Source: Sphingomonadales bacterium Ga0077531 (GTDB lineage: Bacteria; Pseudomonadota; Alphaproteobacteria; Sphingomonadales; Sphingomonadaceae). From it: 64,000 nt of DNA. The stretch is from positions 89,745-153,744 of the forward strand of contig LNED01000023.1 in assembly GCA_001464915.1 (NCBI GenBank), read 5' to 3'. Below are positions 17,520 through 27,898 of this stretch, piece by piece. Every line of letters starts with the position of its first letter. Position 1 is the first letter of the stretch. A model generated the notes under the pieces. That model saw only the letters and a list, made by a program, of their open reading frames with translations, ran no database searches and had not been told where the DNA came from. The translations under genes and the position numbers were made by a program.

Positions 17520-19545
17520 AGTCACCGTAGACGGTCAGGAAATCGAGGTCCCGGCGGGCGCGACTGTGCTGCAGGCGTGCGAGCTGGCGGGCAAGGAAAT
17601 CCCGCGCTTTTGCTATCACGAGCGCCTCAGCATAGCGGGCAATTGCCGCATGTGTCTGGTCGAGGTGAAGCCCGGGCCGCCCAAGCCGCAAGCCTCCTGC
17701 GCGCTCCCGGCCAGCGAAGGTCAGGAAATCCGCACCGACTCCCCGATGGTCAAGAAGGCCCGCGAAGGGGTGATGGAGTTCCTGCTCATCAACCACCCGC
17801 TCGATTGCCCGATTTGCGATCAGGGCGGCGAGTGCGATTTGCAGGATCAGGCGGTCGCCTATGGCCGCGGCGGATCGCGCTATGGCCGCGAGCACAAGCG
17901 CGCGGTGACCGAAAAATACATGGGCCCGCTGATCAAGACGATCATGACCCGCTGCATCCACTGCACTCGCTGCGTGCGCTTCTCCGAAGAGATCGCGGGC
18001 GTGGACGAAATCGGCGCGCTGTATCGCGGCGAGGATATGCAGATCACCACCTATCTCGAACAGGCAGCAGCGCATGAACTCAGCGGCAATGTGATCGACC
18101 TGTGCCCGGTCGGCGCGCTAACCTCGCGGCCTTACGCGTTTGAGGCGCGGCCGTGGGAGCTGAAGAAGACGCTGAGCATCGATGTGTCGGACGCGGTGGG
18201 GGCCAATATCACGCTCCATTCCAAGGGCCGCGAAGTCATGCGCGCGCTGCCGCGGGTGAATGACGACGTCAACGAGGAGTGGCTGAGCGACAAGGGCCGC
18301 TATCAGGTCGATGGGCTGACCAAACGCCGCCTCGACCGCGTGTGGGTGCGCCGGGATGGCCGGTTGCAACCGGCCGAATGGAGCGAAGCTTTCGGCATCA
18401 TCGCGGGCGCGCTTGAGGGCGACAAAGCCAGCATCGCCGCGGTCGCGGGCGATCTGCTCGACGCCGAGACGATGTTTGCGGCCAAGACGCTGGTCAATGC
18501 CTGCGGGTCGCAGCTCACCGAAGCGCGCCAGACCGGCATGACATATGACGTGTCGAACCTTACGGCGGTGAATTTCAACAGCACCTTCGCAGGGATCGAG
18601 ACTGCCGATGCGATCCTGATCGTCGGCAGCAATGTCCGCTGGGAAGCCGCGCTGCTCAATGTCCGGCTGCGCAAAGCCGTGAAGGCGGGCGCCAAGGTCT
18701 ATGTGGTTGGGCCAGCGTGGGAAACGACCTTCCCGGCGACCTTCCTCGGGGCCGACCTGAAGCTGCTGAACCGCGTGCCCAAGGAATTGGGTGACGTCAT
18801 GAAGTCGGCCAAGCGCCCCGCGGTGATCCTCGGCGCGGCGGCGCTGGCCAAGGGTGCTTTGCCTGCCGCGCTCAAGCTGGTCGATAAGTTCGGATTGGTG
18901 CGCACCAACGAAGACGGAAGCGTTTGGAACGGGTTCAACGTGCTGCATATTTCGGCGGCGCGGATGGCTTCGCTGATGCTCGGTTTTACGCTGCCGGGCG
19001 GGATGGGCGATGTCGCCACCGCCAAGCCGAAGGTGCTGCTCAGCCTCGGCGCCGACGAGATGGATTACGGTGCGTTCGGAAGCAGCCTCAAGGTCTATAT
19101 CGGCCACCACGGCGACAAGGGTGCGCATCACGCCGACATCATCCTGCCGGGCGCATCCTATGCCGAAAAGGATGGGACTTACGTCAACACCGAAGGCCGT
19201 GTGCAGTTCGCCGAGAAGGCGGTCTTTGCTCCGGGTGACGCGCGCGAGGATTGGACGATCCTGCGCGCGCTGGCGGATGCTTTGGGTGTGACCGTCGGCT
19301 TCGACAGCTTTGCCGCATTGCAGGCCAACATGATCGCCTCCGTGCCCGCGCTGGGCGAAGAGGGCCTCGCAGATTACGGCACGCTGCCCAAGCCGGACTC
19401 GTCTGCGAAGTTCGAGGGCGAGCTTGCAGGCTACCCGGTCAAGGACTTCTACCTCACCAACCCCATCGCCCGCGCGAGCGACGTGATGCAGCGCTGTTCG
19501 GATGAACTGCTGCACGGGGCCGATGTGAAGGAGGCAGCGGAGTAA
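17512..19545 (+). CDS. nuoG: NADH-quinone oxidoreductase subunit G
   Basis: The 75-kDa subunit with several Fe-S clusters. The ferredoxin-type 2Fe-2S domain shows IPRFCYHERLSIAGNCRMC and ASCALPA, then HPLDCPICDQGGECDLQDQ and CIHCTRCVRF for the 4Fe-4S clusters, followed by a molybdopterin-oxidoreductase-like but cofactor-free domain. At 677 residues it is of the shorter alphaproteobacterial/mitochondrial type. The ATG at 17512 begins MPKVTVDGQ and overlaps the upstream ORF by 8 nt. Confidence 0.96.
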   Translation: MPKVTVDGQEIEVPAGATVLQACELAGKEIPRFCYHERLSIAGNCRMCLVEVKPGPPKPQASCALPASEGQEIRTDSPMVKKAREGVMEFLLINHPLDCPICDQGGECDLQDQAVAYGRGGSRYGREHKRAVTEKYMGPLIKTIMTRCIHCTRCVRFSEEIAGVDEIGALYRGEDMQITTYLEQAAAHELSGNVIDLCPVGALTSRPYAFEARPWELKKTLSIDVSDAVGANITLHSKGREVMRALPRVNDDVNEEWLSDKGRYQVDGLTKRRLDRVWVRRDGRLQPAEWSEAFGIIAGALEGDKASIAAVAGDLLDAETMFAAKTLVNACGSQLTEARQTGMTYDVSNLTAVNFNSTFAGIETADAILIVGSNVRWEAALLNVRLRKAVKAGAKVYVVGPAWETTFPATFLGADLKLLNRVPKELGDVMKSAKRPAVILGAAALAKGALPAALKLVDKFGLVRTNEDGSVWNGFNVLHISAARMASLMLGFTLPGGMGDVATAKPKVLLSLGADEMDYGAFGSSLKVYIGHHGDKGAHHADIILPGASYAEKDGTYVNTEGRVQFAEKAVFAPGDAREDWTILRALADALGVTVGFDSFAALQANMIASVPALGEEGLADYGTLPKPDSSAKFEGELAGYPVKDFYLTNPIARASDVMQRCSDELLHGADVKEAAE

Positions 19546-19775
19546 TGGAGCTTTTCATCATTTTGCTCGTGATCGTCGGGGCGATCGGTTTTGGCGTGGC
19601 CAGTGTCATCGTCCAAGCGCGCCATAATCGCATGTTGGCGAAAGAGCGGAGCATTAGGCAGAGTCTCGGTCTCCAAGTTAGCAATAATGCTGCGGTACCG
19701 AGCAGCAGCGGCTCATATGGCGTGACCGATACTTCAAGTGGGTTCGATTGTGGCGCCGACGGGGGTTGTGACTGA
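19545..19775 (+). CDS. Small single-TM protein with Cys/Asp tail between nuoG and nuoH
   Basis: A 76-residue protein with one N-terminal TM helix ([21 protein letters not shown]), a basic segment ([16 protein letters not shown]), a Ser/Gly/Thr linker and the ending [12 protein letters not shown]. The two closely spaced cysteines in an acidic glycine-rich tail could bind metal. The start shares one base with the nuoG stop (TAATG) and the stop shares one with the nuoH start (TGATG). Composition is less GC-rich than neighbours. Family not recognised. Confidence 0.6.
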   Translation: MELFIILLVIVGAIGFGVASVIVQARHNRMLAKERSIRQSLGLQVSNNAAVPSSSGSYGVTDTSSGFDCGADGGCD

Positions 19776-20821
19776 TGACCGCCTTCTTCCAATCCCTCGG
19801 CCTGCCTTACGAATGGGCGTGGGCCGTCGCGACCATCGCGGGCATTCTGATCATCTCGCTGCTCGTGATGTTCAGCGTTGCCATGGTGATCTATGTCGAC
19901 CGCAAGGTGCTGGGCGCGATCATGATGCGGCGCGGGCCGAATGTGGTCGGGCCGTTCGGCTTGCTGCAAAGCTTCGCGGACGGCCTGAAGGTGTTCCTGC
20001 AGGAAACCATCATCCCGTCGGCGGCGAACAAGGGCATCTTCCTGCTCGCGCCGATCATCACCTTCACTGTGGCACTCGCCGCCTGGGCGGTGATCCCGTT
20101 CGATGCGGGCGTGGTGCTGGCGGACGTCAATGTTGGCTTGCTGTACATCCTCGCGATCTCGTCGATGGGGGTTTACGGCGTGGTGATGGCCGGGTGGGCG
20201 TCAAACTCGAAATACCCGTTCTTCTCGGCGATGCGCGCGTCGGCGCAGATGATTTCCTACGAAGTCTCGATCGGGTTCGTGCTGGTCTGCGTGGTGCTGT
20301 TTGCCGGCACCTTTAACATGAGCGGGATTGTCGAGGCGCAGCGCGGGTTCGGGCTGGGCATCATCAACGGCTATGTGGTGCACCCGCTGCTGTTCCCGAT
20401 GTGGGTGGTGTTCTTCATCTCCTCACTCGCCGAAACCGCGCGCGCGCCGTTTGACCTGACCGAGGCGGAGAGCGAACTGGTCGCAGGCTACCAGACCGAA
20501 TATTCCTCGATGAGCTTCGCGCTATTCTGGCTCGGCGAGTATGCCAACATCCTGCTGATGTGCTCGCTCAACACGCTGCTGTTCTGGGGCGGGTGGCTGC
20601 CGCCGATTGATTGGGCGCCGCTTTATATGGTGCCAGGGATCATCTGGTTCCTGTTGAAGACCTTCGCCTTCTTCCTGATGTTCAGCTGGATCTGGGCGAC
20701 CGTGCCGCGGTATCGTTATGACCAGCTGATGCGGCTTGGCTGGAAGGTGTTCCTGCCGATGAGCTTGCTGTTTGTTGCGGTGACCAGCGGGTATCTGATG
20801 GCGACGGGGCATTTCGGATGA
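19775..20821 (+). CDS. nuoH: NADH-quinone oxidoreductase subunit H
   Basis: The ND1-type membrane subunit forming the quinone chamber with NuoB and NuoD. Conserved stretches are [51 protein letters not shown] and [20 protein letters not shown]. About eight TM helices are expected in 348 residues. The ATG overlaps the preceding stop by 1 nt, and the stop overlaps an exported ORF (ATGA). Confidence 0.97.
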   Translation: MTAFFQSLGLPYEWAWAVATIAGILIISLLVMFSVAMVIYVDRKVLGAIMMRRGPNVVGPFGLLQSFADGLKVFLQETIIPSAANKGIFLLAPIITFTVALAAWAVIPFDAGVVLADVNVGLLYILAISSMGVYGVVMAGWASNSKYPFFSAMRASAQMISYEVSIGFVLVCVVLFAGTFNMSGIVEAQRGFGLGIINGYVVHPLLFPMWVVFFISSLAETARAPFDLTEAESELVAGYQTEYSSMSFALFWLGEYANILLMCSLNTLLFWGGWLPPIDWAPLYMVPGIIWFLLKTFAFFLMFSWIWATVPRYRYDQLMRLGWKVFLPMSLLFVAVTSGYLMATGHFG

Positions 20822-21297
20822 TCGCTCGTAAACAAATTGTGCTCGGCGCATTGGCCATCGCTACTGGCGCTTCTGCCCAAAGCGATCTTCCCCCACGCCC
20901 AATCATGATAGTTGCACCGGAAAGTGGCTCGATCACCTGCGATCTGAAGAGCGACACCGGCCGTGCCGTTTCGCTAAGTGGAGAGATCGGTTGGTCTGAA
21001 CTGCGCGATGGTGAAAGGCGCCGTCCGGAGGTGCGCTTCGAGTCGAATGAACCCGGATTGGTGGGTCGATTTGGTGCGAGGTGGAATGCTCGTGGCGCCG
21101 TCTTTGAAGGACCACCGGGGCCCGCAAACTTCAGCACAACCGCCTCACTAGTTATGCCGAATGATCCAGGGTCGCCTGATTTTAACGGACCGGCTGCGCT
21201 AGCTGTTCGGGTATATAAATACGTCCCTGAAAAAACAACGTATTTCGCTGGCTTTTGTTCTGTAAAGCTTAAACAAACCGGATCGAATTCCGAATGA
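20818..21297 (+). CDS. Exported hypothetical protein between nuoH and nuoI
   Basis: A 159-residue ORF with ATGA overlaps on both sides. Residues 1-20 form a probable signal peptide ([21 protein letters not shown]). The remainder looks beta-rich, with two cysteines ([15 protein letters not shown]) that could form a disulfide. I recognise no family. The DNA, particularly 21200-21290, is markedly AT-richer than the surrounding nuo genes, suggesting foreign or fast-evolving sequence retained within the operon. Confidence 0.6.
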   Translation: MIARKQIVLGALAIATGASAQSDLPPRPIMIVAPESGSITCDLKSDTGRAVSLSGEIGWSELRDGERRRPEVRFESNEPGLVGRFGARWNARGAVFEGPPGPANFSTTASLVMPNDPGSPDFNGPAALAVRVYKYVPEKTTYFAGFCSVKLKQTGSNSE

Positions 21298-21779
21298 CCG
21301 TCTCCCACCTCATCAAATCGTTCACCCTCTGGGAATTCCTCAAGGCGCACGCCTTGACGCTGAAGTATTTCTTCAAGCCCAAGGTGACGATCAACTACCC
21401 CTTCGAGAAAGCCCCGCTGTCGCCCCGCTTCCGCGGTGAACACGCACTGCGGCGCTATCCCAACGGCGAGGAACGCTGCATCGCGTGCAAGCTGTGCGAG
21501 GCCGTATGCCCCGCGCAGGCGATCACCATCGAGAGCGAACCGCGCGAGGACGGCAGCCGCCGAACCACTCGCTACGACATCGATATGACGAAATGCATCT
21601 ATTGCGGTTTCTGTCAGGAAGCCTGCCCGGTTGATGCCATCGTCGAAGGGCCAAATTTCGAATACGCCACCGAAACCCGCGCCGAGCTGCTGTACGACAA
21701 GGCCAAGCTGCTCAGCAATGGTGACAAGTGGGAACGGGCCATCGCGGCCAACCTTGAAGCCGACGCACCCTACCGCTAG
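21294..21779 (+). CDS. nuoI: NADH-quinone oxidoreductase subunit I
   Basis: The TYKY subunit with two 4Fe-4S clusters (N6a/N6b) relaying electrons to N2. Both ferredoxin motifs are intact: [12 protein letters not shown] and [12 protein letters not shown]. The 161-residue length is normal. The ATG at 21294 overlaps the previous stop by 4 nt. Confidence 0.97.
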   Translation: MTVSHLIKSFTLWEFLKAHALTLKYFFKPKVTINYPFEKAPLSPRFRGEHALRRYPNGEERCIACKLCEAVCPAQAITIESEPREDGSRRTTRYDIDMTKCIYCGFCQEACPVDAIVEGPNFEYATETRAELLYDKAKLLSNGDKWERAIAANLEADAPYR

Positions 21780-21782
21780 GGC

Positions 21783-21827
21783 GCGCCGGACGAGAGTAAC
21801 GGGGTCAACTTTTCGTCGTCCCGGCGC
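21783..21827 (+). other. Stem-loop in the nuoI-nuoJ gap
   Basis: GCGCCGGACGA (21783-21793) pairs with TCGT-C-CCGGCGC (21816-21827), an 11-bp stem with one bulged base. It lies within the only sizeable gap in the operon (151 nt, 21780-21930). There is no U-tract. An mRNA processing or stability element separating the peripheral-arm genes from the membrane-arm genes is possible. The rest of the gap shows only a GGCGGAG ribosome binding site before nuoJ. Confidence 0.4.
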
Positions 21828-21930
21828 CATGGGATTAAAGGCACCGGGATTTTGCTTGGACTAAGGGATCACATTGCCGCTTTCTGGGCCTTGGCGTGTC
21901 GCCGGGGTGACGGATCGGCGGAGTAACATC

Positions 21931-22554
21931 ATGATACAGGCCATCGCCTTCTATTTCTTCGCGACCATCGTTGTCGCCAGCGCTGTGATGGTGATCATGG
22001 CGAAGAACCCTGTGCATTCTGTGCTCTGGCTCATCATGACGTTCTTCAACGCGGCCGGACTGATGGTGCTGGTGGGCGCGGAGTTCATCGCGATGCTGCT
22101 GGTTATCGTCTATGTCGGCGCGGTCGCAGTGTTGTTCCTGTTCGTGGTGATGATGCTCGACATTGATTTTGCCGAAATGCGCGCAGGTTTCAGCCGCAAT
22201 GCGCCGCTCGGGCTGGTGATTGCAGCCATTCTGTTGGCCGAACTGCTGTTGGCGGTGGGTGCTTACAATGCGGGCGGTATCCAGCTTGGCTCTGCGGATG
22301 GCAGTGCGATGCAGGCTGCTGACACAAGCAACATCGAGGCAATCGGCGCGCTGCTGTACGGCCGCTATATCGTGCTGTTCGAAATCGCGGGCATCATCCT
22401 GCTGGTGGCGATGATCGGCGCAATTGTGCTGACCTTCCAGCCGCCCAAGCCCGGCGCGCGCGCCCGGCAGGATGTCGGCAAGCAAGTCCGCCGCCGGCCT
22501 GAAGATGCCACCGTCATGAAGAACCCGGAGATCGGGCAGGGGGTCGAGCTGTGA
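21931..22554 (+). CDS. nuoJ: NADH-quinone oxidoreductase subunit J
   Basis: The ND6-type membrane subunit next to the quinone-coupling axis. Expected features include [52 protein letters not shown] with the pi-bulge helix. The ATG at 21931 ([10 protein letters not shown]) has GGCGGAG just upstream; a longer TTG-started extension is not convincing. The stop overlaps the nuoK start by 4 nt. Confidence 0.95.
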   Translation: MIQAIAFYFFATIVVASAVMVIMAKNPVHSVLWLIMTFFNAAGLMVLVGAEFIAMLLVIVYVGAVAVLFLFVVMMLDIDFAEMRAGFSRNAPLGLVIAAILLAELLLAVGAYNAGGIQLGSADGSAMQAADTSNIEAIGALLYGRYIVLFEIAGIILLVAMIGAIVLTFQPPKPGARARQDVGKQVRRRPEDATVMKNPEIGQGVEL

Positions 22555-22856
22555 TTGGCATCGAACATTACCTCACCGTCGGCGCGATCCTGTTCGTGTT
22601 GGGCGTGCTGGGGATTTTCCTCAACCGCAAGAATGTGATCGTGATCCTGATGGCGGTTGAGTTGATCTTGCTGGCAGTGAACATCAACCTCGTCGCTTTC
22701 AGCGCGTTTATGCAGGATCTGGTGGGTCAGATTTTTGCGATGCTGGTGCTGACTGTCGCGGCAGCTGAGGCGGCAATCGGGTTGGCTATTCTGGTGATCT
22801 ATTTCCGCGGGCGCGGATCAATCGCGGTTGACGATATCAACCGGATGAAGGGTTAA
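22551..22856 (+). CDS. nuoK: NADH-quinone oxidoreductase subunit K
   Basis: The ND4L-type subunit with three TM helices. The conserved membrane glutamates are in [18 protein letters not shown] and [14 protein letters not shown], both needed for proton transfer in the family. GTG start at 22551 overlapping the nuoJ stop (GTGA). 101 residues, normal size. Confidence 0.96.
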   Translation: MIGIEHYLTVGAILFVLGVLGIFLNRKNVIVILMAVELILLAVNINLVAFSAFMQDLVGQIFAMLVLTVAAAEAAIGLAILVIYFRGRGSIAVDDINRMKG

Positions 22857-22863
22857 GCGGCTC

Positions 22864-24855
22864 GTGCATACCATCCTCATCATCGTGTTCGCGCCGCTGG
22901 TTGCTGCCCTGATCGCAGGGCTGGGCAACCGTATGATCGGCAACGTGGCGGCTAAGTCGCTGACGACCGGGGCGCTGCTGCTTTCCGCAGGGCTGAGCTG
23001 GCCAATCTTCCTCGGCTATATCGGCGGGACGGAGACTGCTGAGGTTGTGCAGGTTTTGAAGTGGGTCGAAAGCGGCACGCTGACCTTTGATTGGGCGCTG
23101 CGGGTCGATACGCTGACCGCGATCATGCTGGTGGTGATCAACTCGGTCTCGGCGCTCGTGCACCTTTATTCGTGGGGGTATATGGAGGACGATCCGGATC
23201 AGCCGCGGTTCTTTGCCTACCTGTCACTGTTCACCTTCGCGATGCTGATGCTGGTGACGGCCGATAACCTCGTTCAGATGTTCTTTGGCTGGGAAGGCGT
23301 GGGCCTCGCGTCTTATCTGCTGATCGGGTTCTGGTTCAAGAAGCCGAGCGCGGGCGCAGCGGCGATCAAGGCCTTCGTGGTCAACCGCGTGGGTGATCTT
23401 GGCTTCATGCTCGGCATCTTCGGCACCTATCTGGTGTTCCAGACAACCTCGATCCCCGAAATTCTGGCCGAAGCACCGGCGATGAGCGGGTCGACCATCA
23501 CCTTCGTTGGCATGCGCCTGTATACGATGGATATCCTTTGCATCCTCTTGTTCATCGGCGCGATGGGTAAGTCGGCGCAGCTTGGCCTGCACACCTGGCT
23601 GCCTGACGCGATGGAGGGGCCGACGCCGGTCTCCGCGCTGATCCACGCCGCGACCATGGTGACCGCGGGCGTGTTCATGCTCTGCCGCCTGTCGCCGATG
23701 TTCGAAACGGCGCCGACTGCCCTGATGATCGTCACGGTGGTGGGCGCAGCGACCTGCTTCTTCGCGGCTACCATCGGCACGACGCAGTGGGACATCAAGC
23801 GGGTTATCGCCTATTCGACCTGCTCGCAGCTGGGCTACATGTTCTTTGCTGCTGGCGTTGGTGGGTACGGCGTGGCGATGTTCCACCTGTTTACCCACGC
23901 GTTCTTCAAGGCGCTGCTGTTCCTTGGTGCGGGCTCTGTGATCCACGCGATGCATCACGAACAGGACATGCGCTATTACGGCGGCCTAAGAAAGGCGATC
24001 CCGTTCACGTTTTACGCGATGCTGGCGGGGACTTTGGCGATCACGGGGCTGGGGGTCTATCACCTTGGCGTCGGCTTTGCCGGGTTCTGGTCGAAAGATG
24101 CTGTGCTGGAAATCGCCTTTGCGCGTGGCACGCAGATTTCGGTCACAGCCTTCTGGCTCGGTGTGGTCGCGGCGCTGCTGACGAGCTTCTACAGCTGGCG
24201 GCTGATGTTCCTGACCTTCTGGGGCAAGCCGCGCTGGATTGAGAGCGAGCACATCCAGCATTCCGTTCACAAGACCCCGGCTGAGGCGGGCGAGGATACG
24301 ACCGGCGGCTATCATCCGCACGAAAGCCCGGTTTCCATGCTGATTCCGCTCGGCGTGCTGACCATCGGCGCGGTGGCGGCAGGGCAAGTGTTTGCGCCCA
24401 AGTTCCTCGATGATGCCGCGTTCTGGGCTGGGTCGATCTTCTACAATGAACCGCTGATCCATGCGATGCACGCGGTGCCCTATTGGGTGAAGTATTCGGC
24501 CCTGATCGTGATGCTGCTGGGCTTTGCTGGGGCTTACACGGCCTACATCGCCAAGCCTCATATTCCCGCGCGATTCGTGGCCACCTTCCCGGCGCTGCAC
24601 AATTTCGTCTATCGCAAGTGGTACTTCGACGAGCTCTATGACGCGATCTTCGTCAAGCCCGCATTCTGGCTGGGCCGCCAGTTCTGGAAGCTTGGCGATA
24701 TCGGCACGATTGACCGCTTCGGCCCCAACGGCATTGCTTGGGTCGTGGATCGTAGCGCGGTCGCCGCGAAGTCGATCCAGTCGGGCCACCTCAACACCTA
24801 CGCGCTGATCATGCTGCTCGGGCTGGTCGCCGCTGTCACCTTTGTTCTGCTTTAG
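22864..24855 (+). CDS. nuoL: NADH-quinone oxidoreductase subunit L
   Basis: The distal antiporter-like proton-pumping subunit (ND5). Key features include [47 protein letters not shown] and [18 protein letters not shown], with the catalytic Lys/Glu environment intact. At 663 residues it includes the long lateral helix region in its C-terminus. It starts at GTG 22864, 7 nt after nuoK. Confidence 0.96.
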   Translation: MHTILIIVFAPLVAALIAGLGNRMIGNVAAKSLTTGALLLSAGLSWPIFLGYIGGTETAEVVQVLKWVESGTLTFDWALRVDTLTAIMLVVINSVSALVHLYSWGYMEDDPDQPRFFAYLSLFTFAMLMLVTADNLVQMFFGWEGVGLASYLLIGFWFKKPSAGAAAIKAFVVNRVGDLGFMLGIFGTYLVFQTTSIPEILAEAPAMSGSTITFVGMRLYTMDILCILLFIGAMGKSAQLGLHTWLPDAMEGPTPVSALIHAATMVTAGVFMLCRLSPMFETAPTALMIVTVVGAATCFFAATIGTTQWDIKRVIAYSTCSQLGYMFFAAGVGGYGVAMFHLFTHAFFKALLFLGAGSVIHAMHHEQDMRYYGGLRKAIPFTFYAMLAGTLAITGLGVYHLGVGFAGFWSKDAVLEIAFARGTQISVTAFWLGVVAALLTSFYSWRLMFLTFWGKPRWIESEHIQHSVHKTPAEAGEDTTGGYHPHESPVSMLIPLGVLTIGAVAAGQVFAPKFLDDAAFWAGSIFYNEPLIHAMHAVPYWVKYSALIVMLLGFAGAYTAYIAKPHIPARFVATFPALHNFVYRKWYFDELYDAIFVKPAFWLGRQFWKLGDIGTIDRFGPNGIAWVVDRSAVAAKSIQSGHLNTYALIMLLGLVAAVTFVLL

Positions 24856-24869
24856 GAGCGCACTTCTCC

Positions 24870-26420
24870 ATGGAAGGCCTTCCCATCCTGTCCTTGATGA
24901 TGCTCGTGCCGTTGGCCGGTGCGCTCGCGTGCCTGTTTGCGGGCGCCAATGCCGCGCGCTGGATTGCGCTGGGGGCGACACTTGTCACCTTCGTGCTCGG
25001 CGTTGTGCTGTGGTCGAATTACCAGATTGGCGGGCCGCAGTGGCAGTTCACTGAACGGGCGGAGCTGTTCGCGGGCTTTTCGTGGGCGCTGGGGATTGAT
25101 GGCATCGCGTTGATGCTGATCATGCTGAGCGTGTTTCTGATGCCGGTGTGCATTCTGGCGAGCTGGGATTCGGTGAAGAAGCGCGTCGGCGAATATCTCG
25201 CGGCGTTTCTCGTCATGGAAACGCTGATGATCGGCACTTTCGCAGCGCAGGATCTGTTCCTGTTCTACGTCTTTTTCGAGGCGGGTCTGATCCCGATGTA
25301 TCTGATCATCGGGGTGTGGGGCGGGGACAACCGCATTTACGCCAGCTACAAATTCTTCCTCTACACCCTGTTCGGATCAGTGCTGATGCTGATCGCAATG
25401 TTCTGGATGGTGGCTGAGGCTGGCACGTCCGATATCCCGACGCTGATGCAGTACGGCTTCCCGCCTGCCGCGCAGACTTGGCTGTGGCTGGCGTTCTTTG
25501 CCAGTTTTGCGGTGAAGGTGCCCATGTGGCCATTCCATACCTGGCTGCCCGACGCGCACGTGCAGGCACCAACCGCTGGCTCGGTGATCCTTGCGGGTGT
25601 GTTGCTGAAGCTGGGCGGCTACGGTTTCATCCGCTTCAGCCTGCCGATGTTCCCAGAGGCGTCGGCACAGTTTGCGTGGCTGGTGTTCACGCTGTCGATG
25701 ATTGCCGTGGTCTACACCTCGCTGGTCGCGCTGGTGCAGTCCGACATGAAGAAGCTGATCGCTTATTCTTCCGTCGCGCACATGGCGATAGTCACCGTCG
25801 GGCTGTTCGCCTTCAATGTGCAGGGGCTGGAAGGCGCGATGATCGTGATGCTTTCGCACGGGCTCGTTTCGGCTGCGTTGTTCCTGTGTGTTGGCGTGAT
25901 CTACGATCGGCTGCACACCCGCGAGATTGCGCGTTACGGCGGGCTGGCGATCAACATGCCGTATTACGCTTTGTTCTTCCTACTGTTCACGATGGCGAGC
26001 ATCGGCCTGCCGGGGACGAGCGGGTTCGTCGGTGAATTCCTTTCGTTGGCAGGCATTTACCAGACGTCGAGCCTTGTGGCGTTGGTCTGCACCACCGGGA
26101 TCATTCTGGGGGCGGCTTACATGCTGTATCTCTATCGCCGGGTCGCGTTTGGCGGACAGGTGAACGAAGACGCCGCTGCGATGCGCGATATCTCGGTACG
26201 CGAATGGGCGATGATGGCGCCAATTGCCGCATCGGTGTTGTGGATGGGCGTTTATCCCGAAAGCTTCCTTGCGCCGATGCGCGCTGACATTGCTGTGCTC
26301 GACGCGCGCCTTGCGGCGGCGGCCCCGGCCGGTGACGCCGCGCTGGCAGCGGGTGCACCCCGCGCCGAAGCAGCCAATGCGCTTCCCGAGCATGCCAGCG
26401 CCAAGGAGGGCGCACACTGA
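24870..26420 (+). CDS. nuoM: NADH-quinone oxidoreductase subunit M
   Basis: The ND4-type antiporter-like subunit. Conserved segments are FVFFEAGLIPMYLIIGVWGG, KVPMWPFHTWLPDAHVQAPTAGSVILAG, KKLIAYSSVAHM and GLPGTSGFVGEFL. 516 residues with an Ala-rich C-terminal tail. The ATG at 24870 follows nuoL by 14 nt; the stop shares a base with the nuoN start. Confidence 0.96.
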   Translation: MEGLPILSLMMLVPLAGALACLFAGANAARWIALGATLVTFVLGVVLWSNYQIGGPQWQFTERAELFAGFSWALGIDGIALMLIMLSVFLMPVCILASWDSVKKRVGEYLAAFLVMETLMIGTFAAQDLFLFYVFFEAGLIPMYLIIGVWGGDNRIYASYKFFLYTLFGSVLMLIAMFWMVAEAGTSDIPTLMQYGFPPAAQTWLWLAFFASFAVKVPMWPFHTWLPDAHVQAPTAGSVILAGVLLKLGGYGFIRFSLPMFPEASAQFAWLVFTLSMIAVVYTSLVALVQSDMKKLIAYSSVAHMAIVTVGLFAFNVQGLEGAMIVMLSHGLVSAALFLCVGVIYDRLHTREIARYGGLAINMPYYALFFLLFTMASIGLPGTSGFVGEFLSLAGIYQTSSLVALVCTTGIILGAAYMLYLYRRVAFGGQVNEDAAAMRDISVREWAMMAPIAASVLWMGVYPESFLAPMRADIAVLDARLAAAAPAGDAALAAGAPRAEAANALPEHASAKEGAH

Positions 26421-27898
26421 TGGATTTCGCCGCTTCTTTTGCGCTGATTGCACCCGAATTGCTGCTGACCGGCGCGGGCCTTGTGCTGCTGTTGGTCGCT
26501 GCCTGGGGCGGGGATAAATCCGCGCGGCCCATCGCCATTGCGGCGGCAGCCGTGCTGTTTGGCGCCGGGATCATGCTGGTGCCGGGTCTGCATTTCGGCG
26601 TGGACGGCCCGGCTACGCTGGCGTTCGGCGGGTTGATCAAGGTTGATAGCTTTGCACTGTTCGCTAAGGCGCTGATCTACCTTGCCGCGATTGGTGCGCT
26701 GATGATCGCGCACGCGTTCTTTACCAGCGCGGCAGCGGGCACCGAACGGGTGATGCGCGCTGAATACCCGGTGCTGATCCTGTTCGCCGCGCTAGGCATG
26801 AGCATTATGGTGTCGGCCAATGACTTTATGACGCTGTATCTCGGGCTCGAACTCAACAGCCTCTCGGCCTATGTGCTGGCAGCGATCCTGCGACGCGATA
26901 CGCGGTCGGGCGAGGCGGGGTTGAAGTACTTCGTGCTAGGCGCTTTGGCTTCGGGGATCCTGTTGTATGGCATGAGCCTGCTTTATGGCTTTACCGGCGG
27001 TACGGGTTTCGCGGCGGTGCGCGCAGGCCTGACCGGCGAGATGGGCACAGGCGCGCTGTTTGGGGTGATCTTTGTGCTCTCCGGCCTCGCATTCAAGATT
27101 TCCGCCGTGCCATTCCACATGTGGACGCCCGACGTGTACGAAGGCGCGCCGACGCCGGTGACGGCGTTCTTCGCCACCGCGCCCAAGGTTGCAGCCGTGG
27201 CGCTGACCGCTCGGGTGGTGTTCGAAGTGTTCGGCGCGCAGGTCGACGCATGGCAGCAGATCGTGATGTTCATGGCACTCGCCTCGATCATCTTCGGCGC
27301 GCTGGGGGCGATTGGGCAGGAAAATCTGAAGCGTCTGCTGGCCTATTCCTCGATCAACAATGTCGGATTCATCCTGCTGGGCCTTGCTGTCGCCAATCAG
27401 GACGGGGCAAGCGCGATGCTGGTCTACCTGTTCATCTATGTCGCGATGAGCCTCGGCAGCTTTGTTGCGTTGTTGATGCTGCGGGACGAGGACGGCGCGT
27501 TGTTTGAAACATTCGCCGACATTCGCGGGCTTTCGGTCACCCGTCCGCTGATTGCGTGGGCGCTGCTGGTGTTCATGTTCAGCCTTGCAGGCATCCCGCC
27601 GCTGCTCGGCTTCTATGCCAAGTTCGTGATTTTCCAAGCGACGGTCGAAGCGGGATTGGTTGCTTTTGGTGCGATTGCCATCGCTGCGAGCGTGATCGGC
27701 GCGTTCTATTACATCAAGTTCGTCAAGGTGATGTTCTTCGATGAGCCCGCAGGTGTGGTCACCGGCAAGAGTGGGGCTGCGCATTGGGTGTTGCTGGCGC
27801 TGACGGCGGCAATAGTTTCGCCGCTGGGTTATCTCCTGACGCCGTCGCTGACCGATCTGGCTGACAAGGCCGCAGCCTCGCTGTTCTTCGTTCCTTGA
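26420..27898 (+). CDS. nuoN: NADH-quinone oxidoreductase subunit N
   Basis: The ND2-type antiporter-like subunit and the last of the 14 nuo genes. Expected motifs include LYLGLELNSLSAYVLAA, KISAVPFHMWTPDVYEGAPTPVTAF, LLAYSSINNVGF and GIPPLLGFYAKF. 492 residues. The ATG overlaps the nuoM stop by 1 nt. The stop overlaps birA by 4 nt, so complex I and birA are co-translated. Confidence 0.96.
   Translation: MDFAASFALIAPELLLTGAGLVLLLVAAWGGDKSARPIAIAAAAVLFGAGIMLVPGLHFGVDGPATLAFGGLIKVDSFALFAKALIYLAAIGALMIAHAFFTSAAAGTERVMRAEYPVLILFAALGMSIMVSANDFMTLYLGLELNSLSAYVLAAILRRDTRSGEAGLKYFVLGALASGILLYGMSLLYGFTGGTGFAAVRAGLTGEMGTGALFGVIFVLSGLAFKISAVPFHMWTPDVYEGAPTPVTAFFATAPKVAAVALTARVVFEVFGAQVDAWQQIVMFMALASIIFGALGAIGQENLKRLLAYSSINNVGFILLGLAVANQDGASAMLVYLFIYVAMSLGSFVALLMLRDEDGALFETFADIRGLSVTRPLIAWALLVFMFSLAGIPPLLGFYAKFVIFQATVEAGLVAFGAIAIAASVIGAFYYIKFVKVMFFDEPAGVVTGKSGAAHWVLLALTAAIVSPLGYLLTPSLTDLADKAAASLFFVP

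Noticed and set aside
18118..19515. 465-codon open frame antisense to nuoG
   Set aside because: Overlaps a well-conserved complex I subunit and has typical shadow composition.
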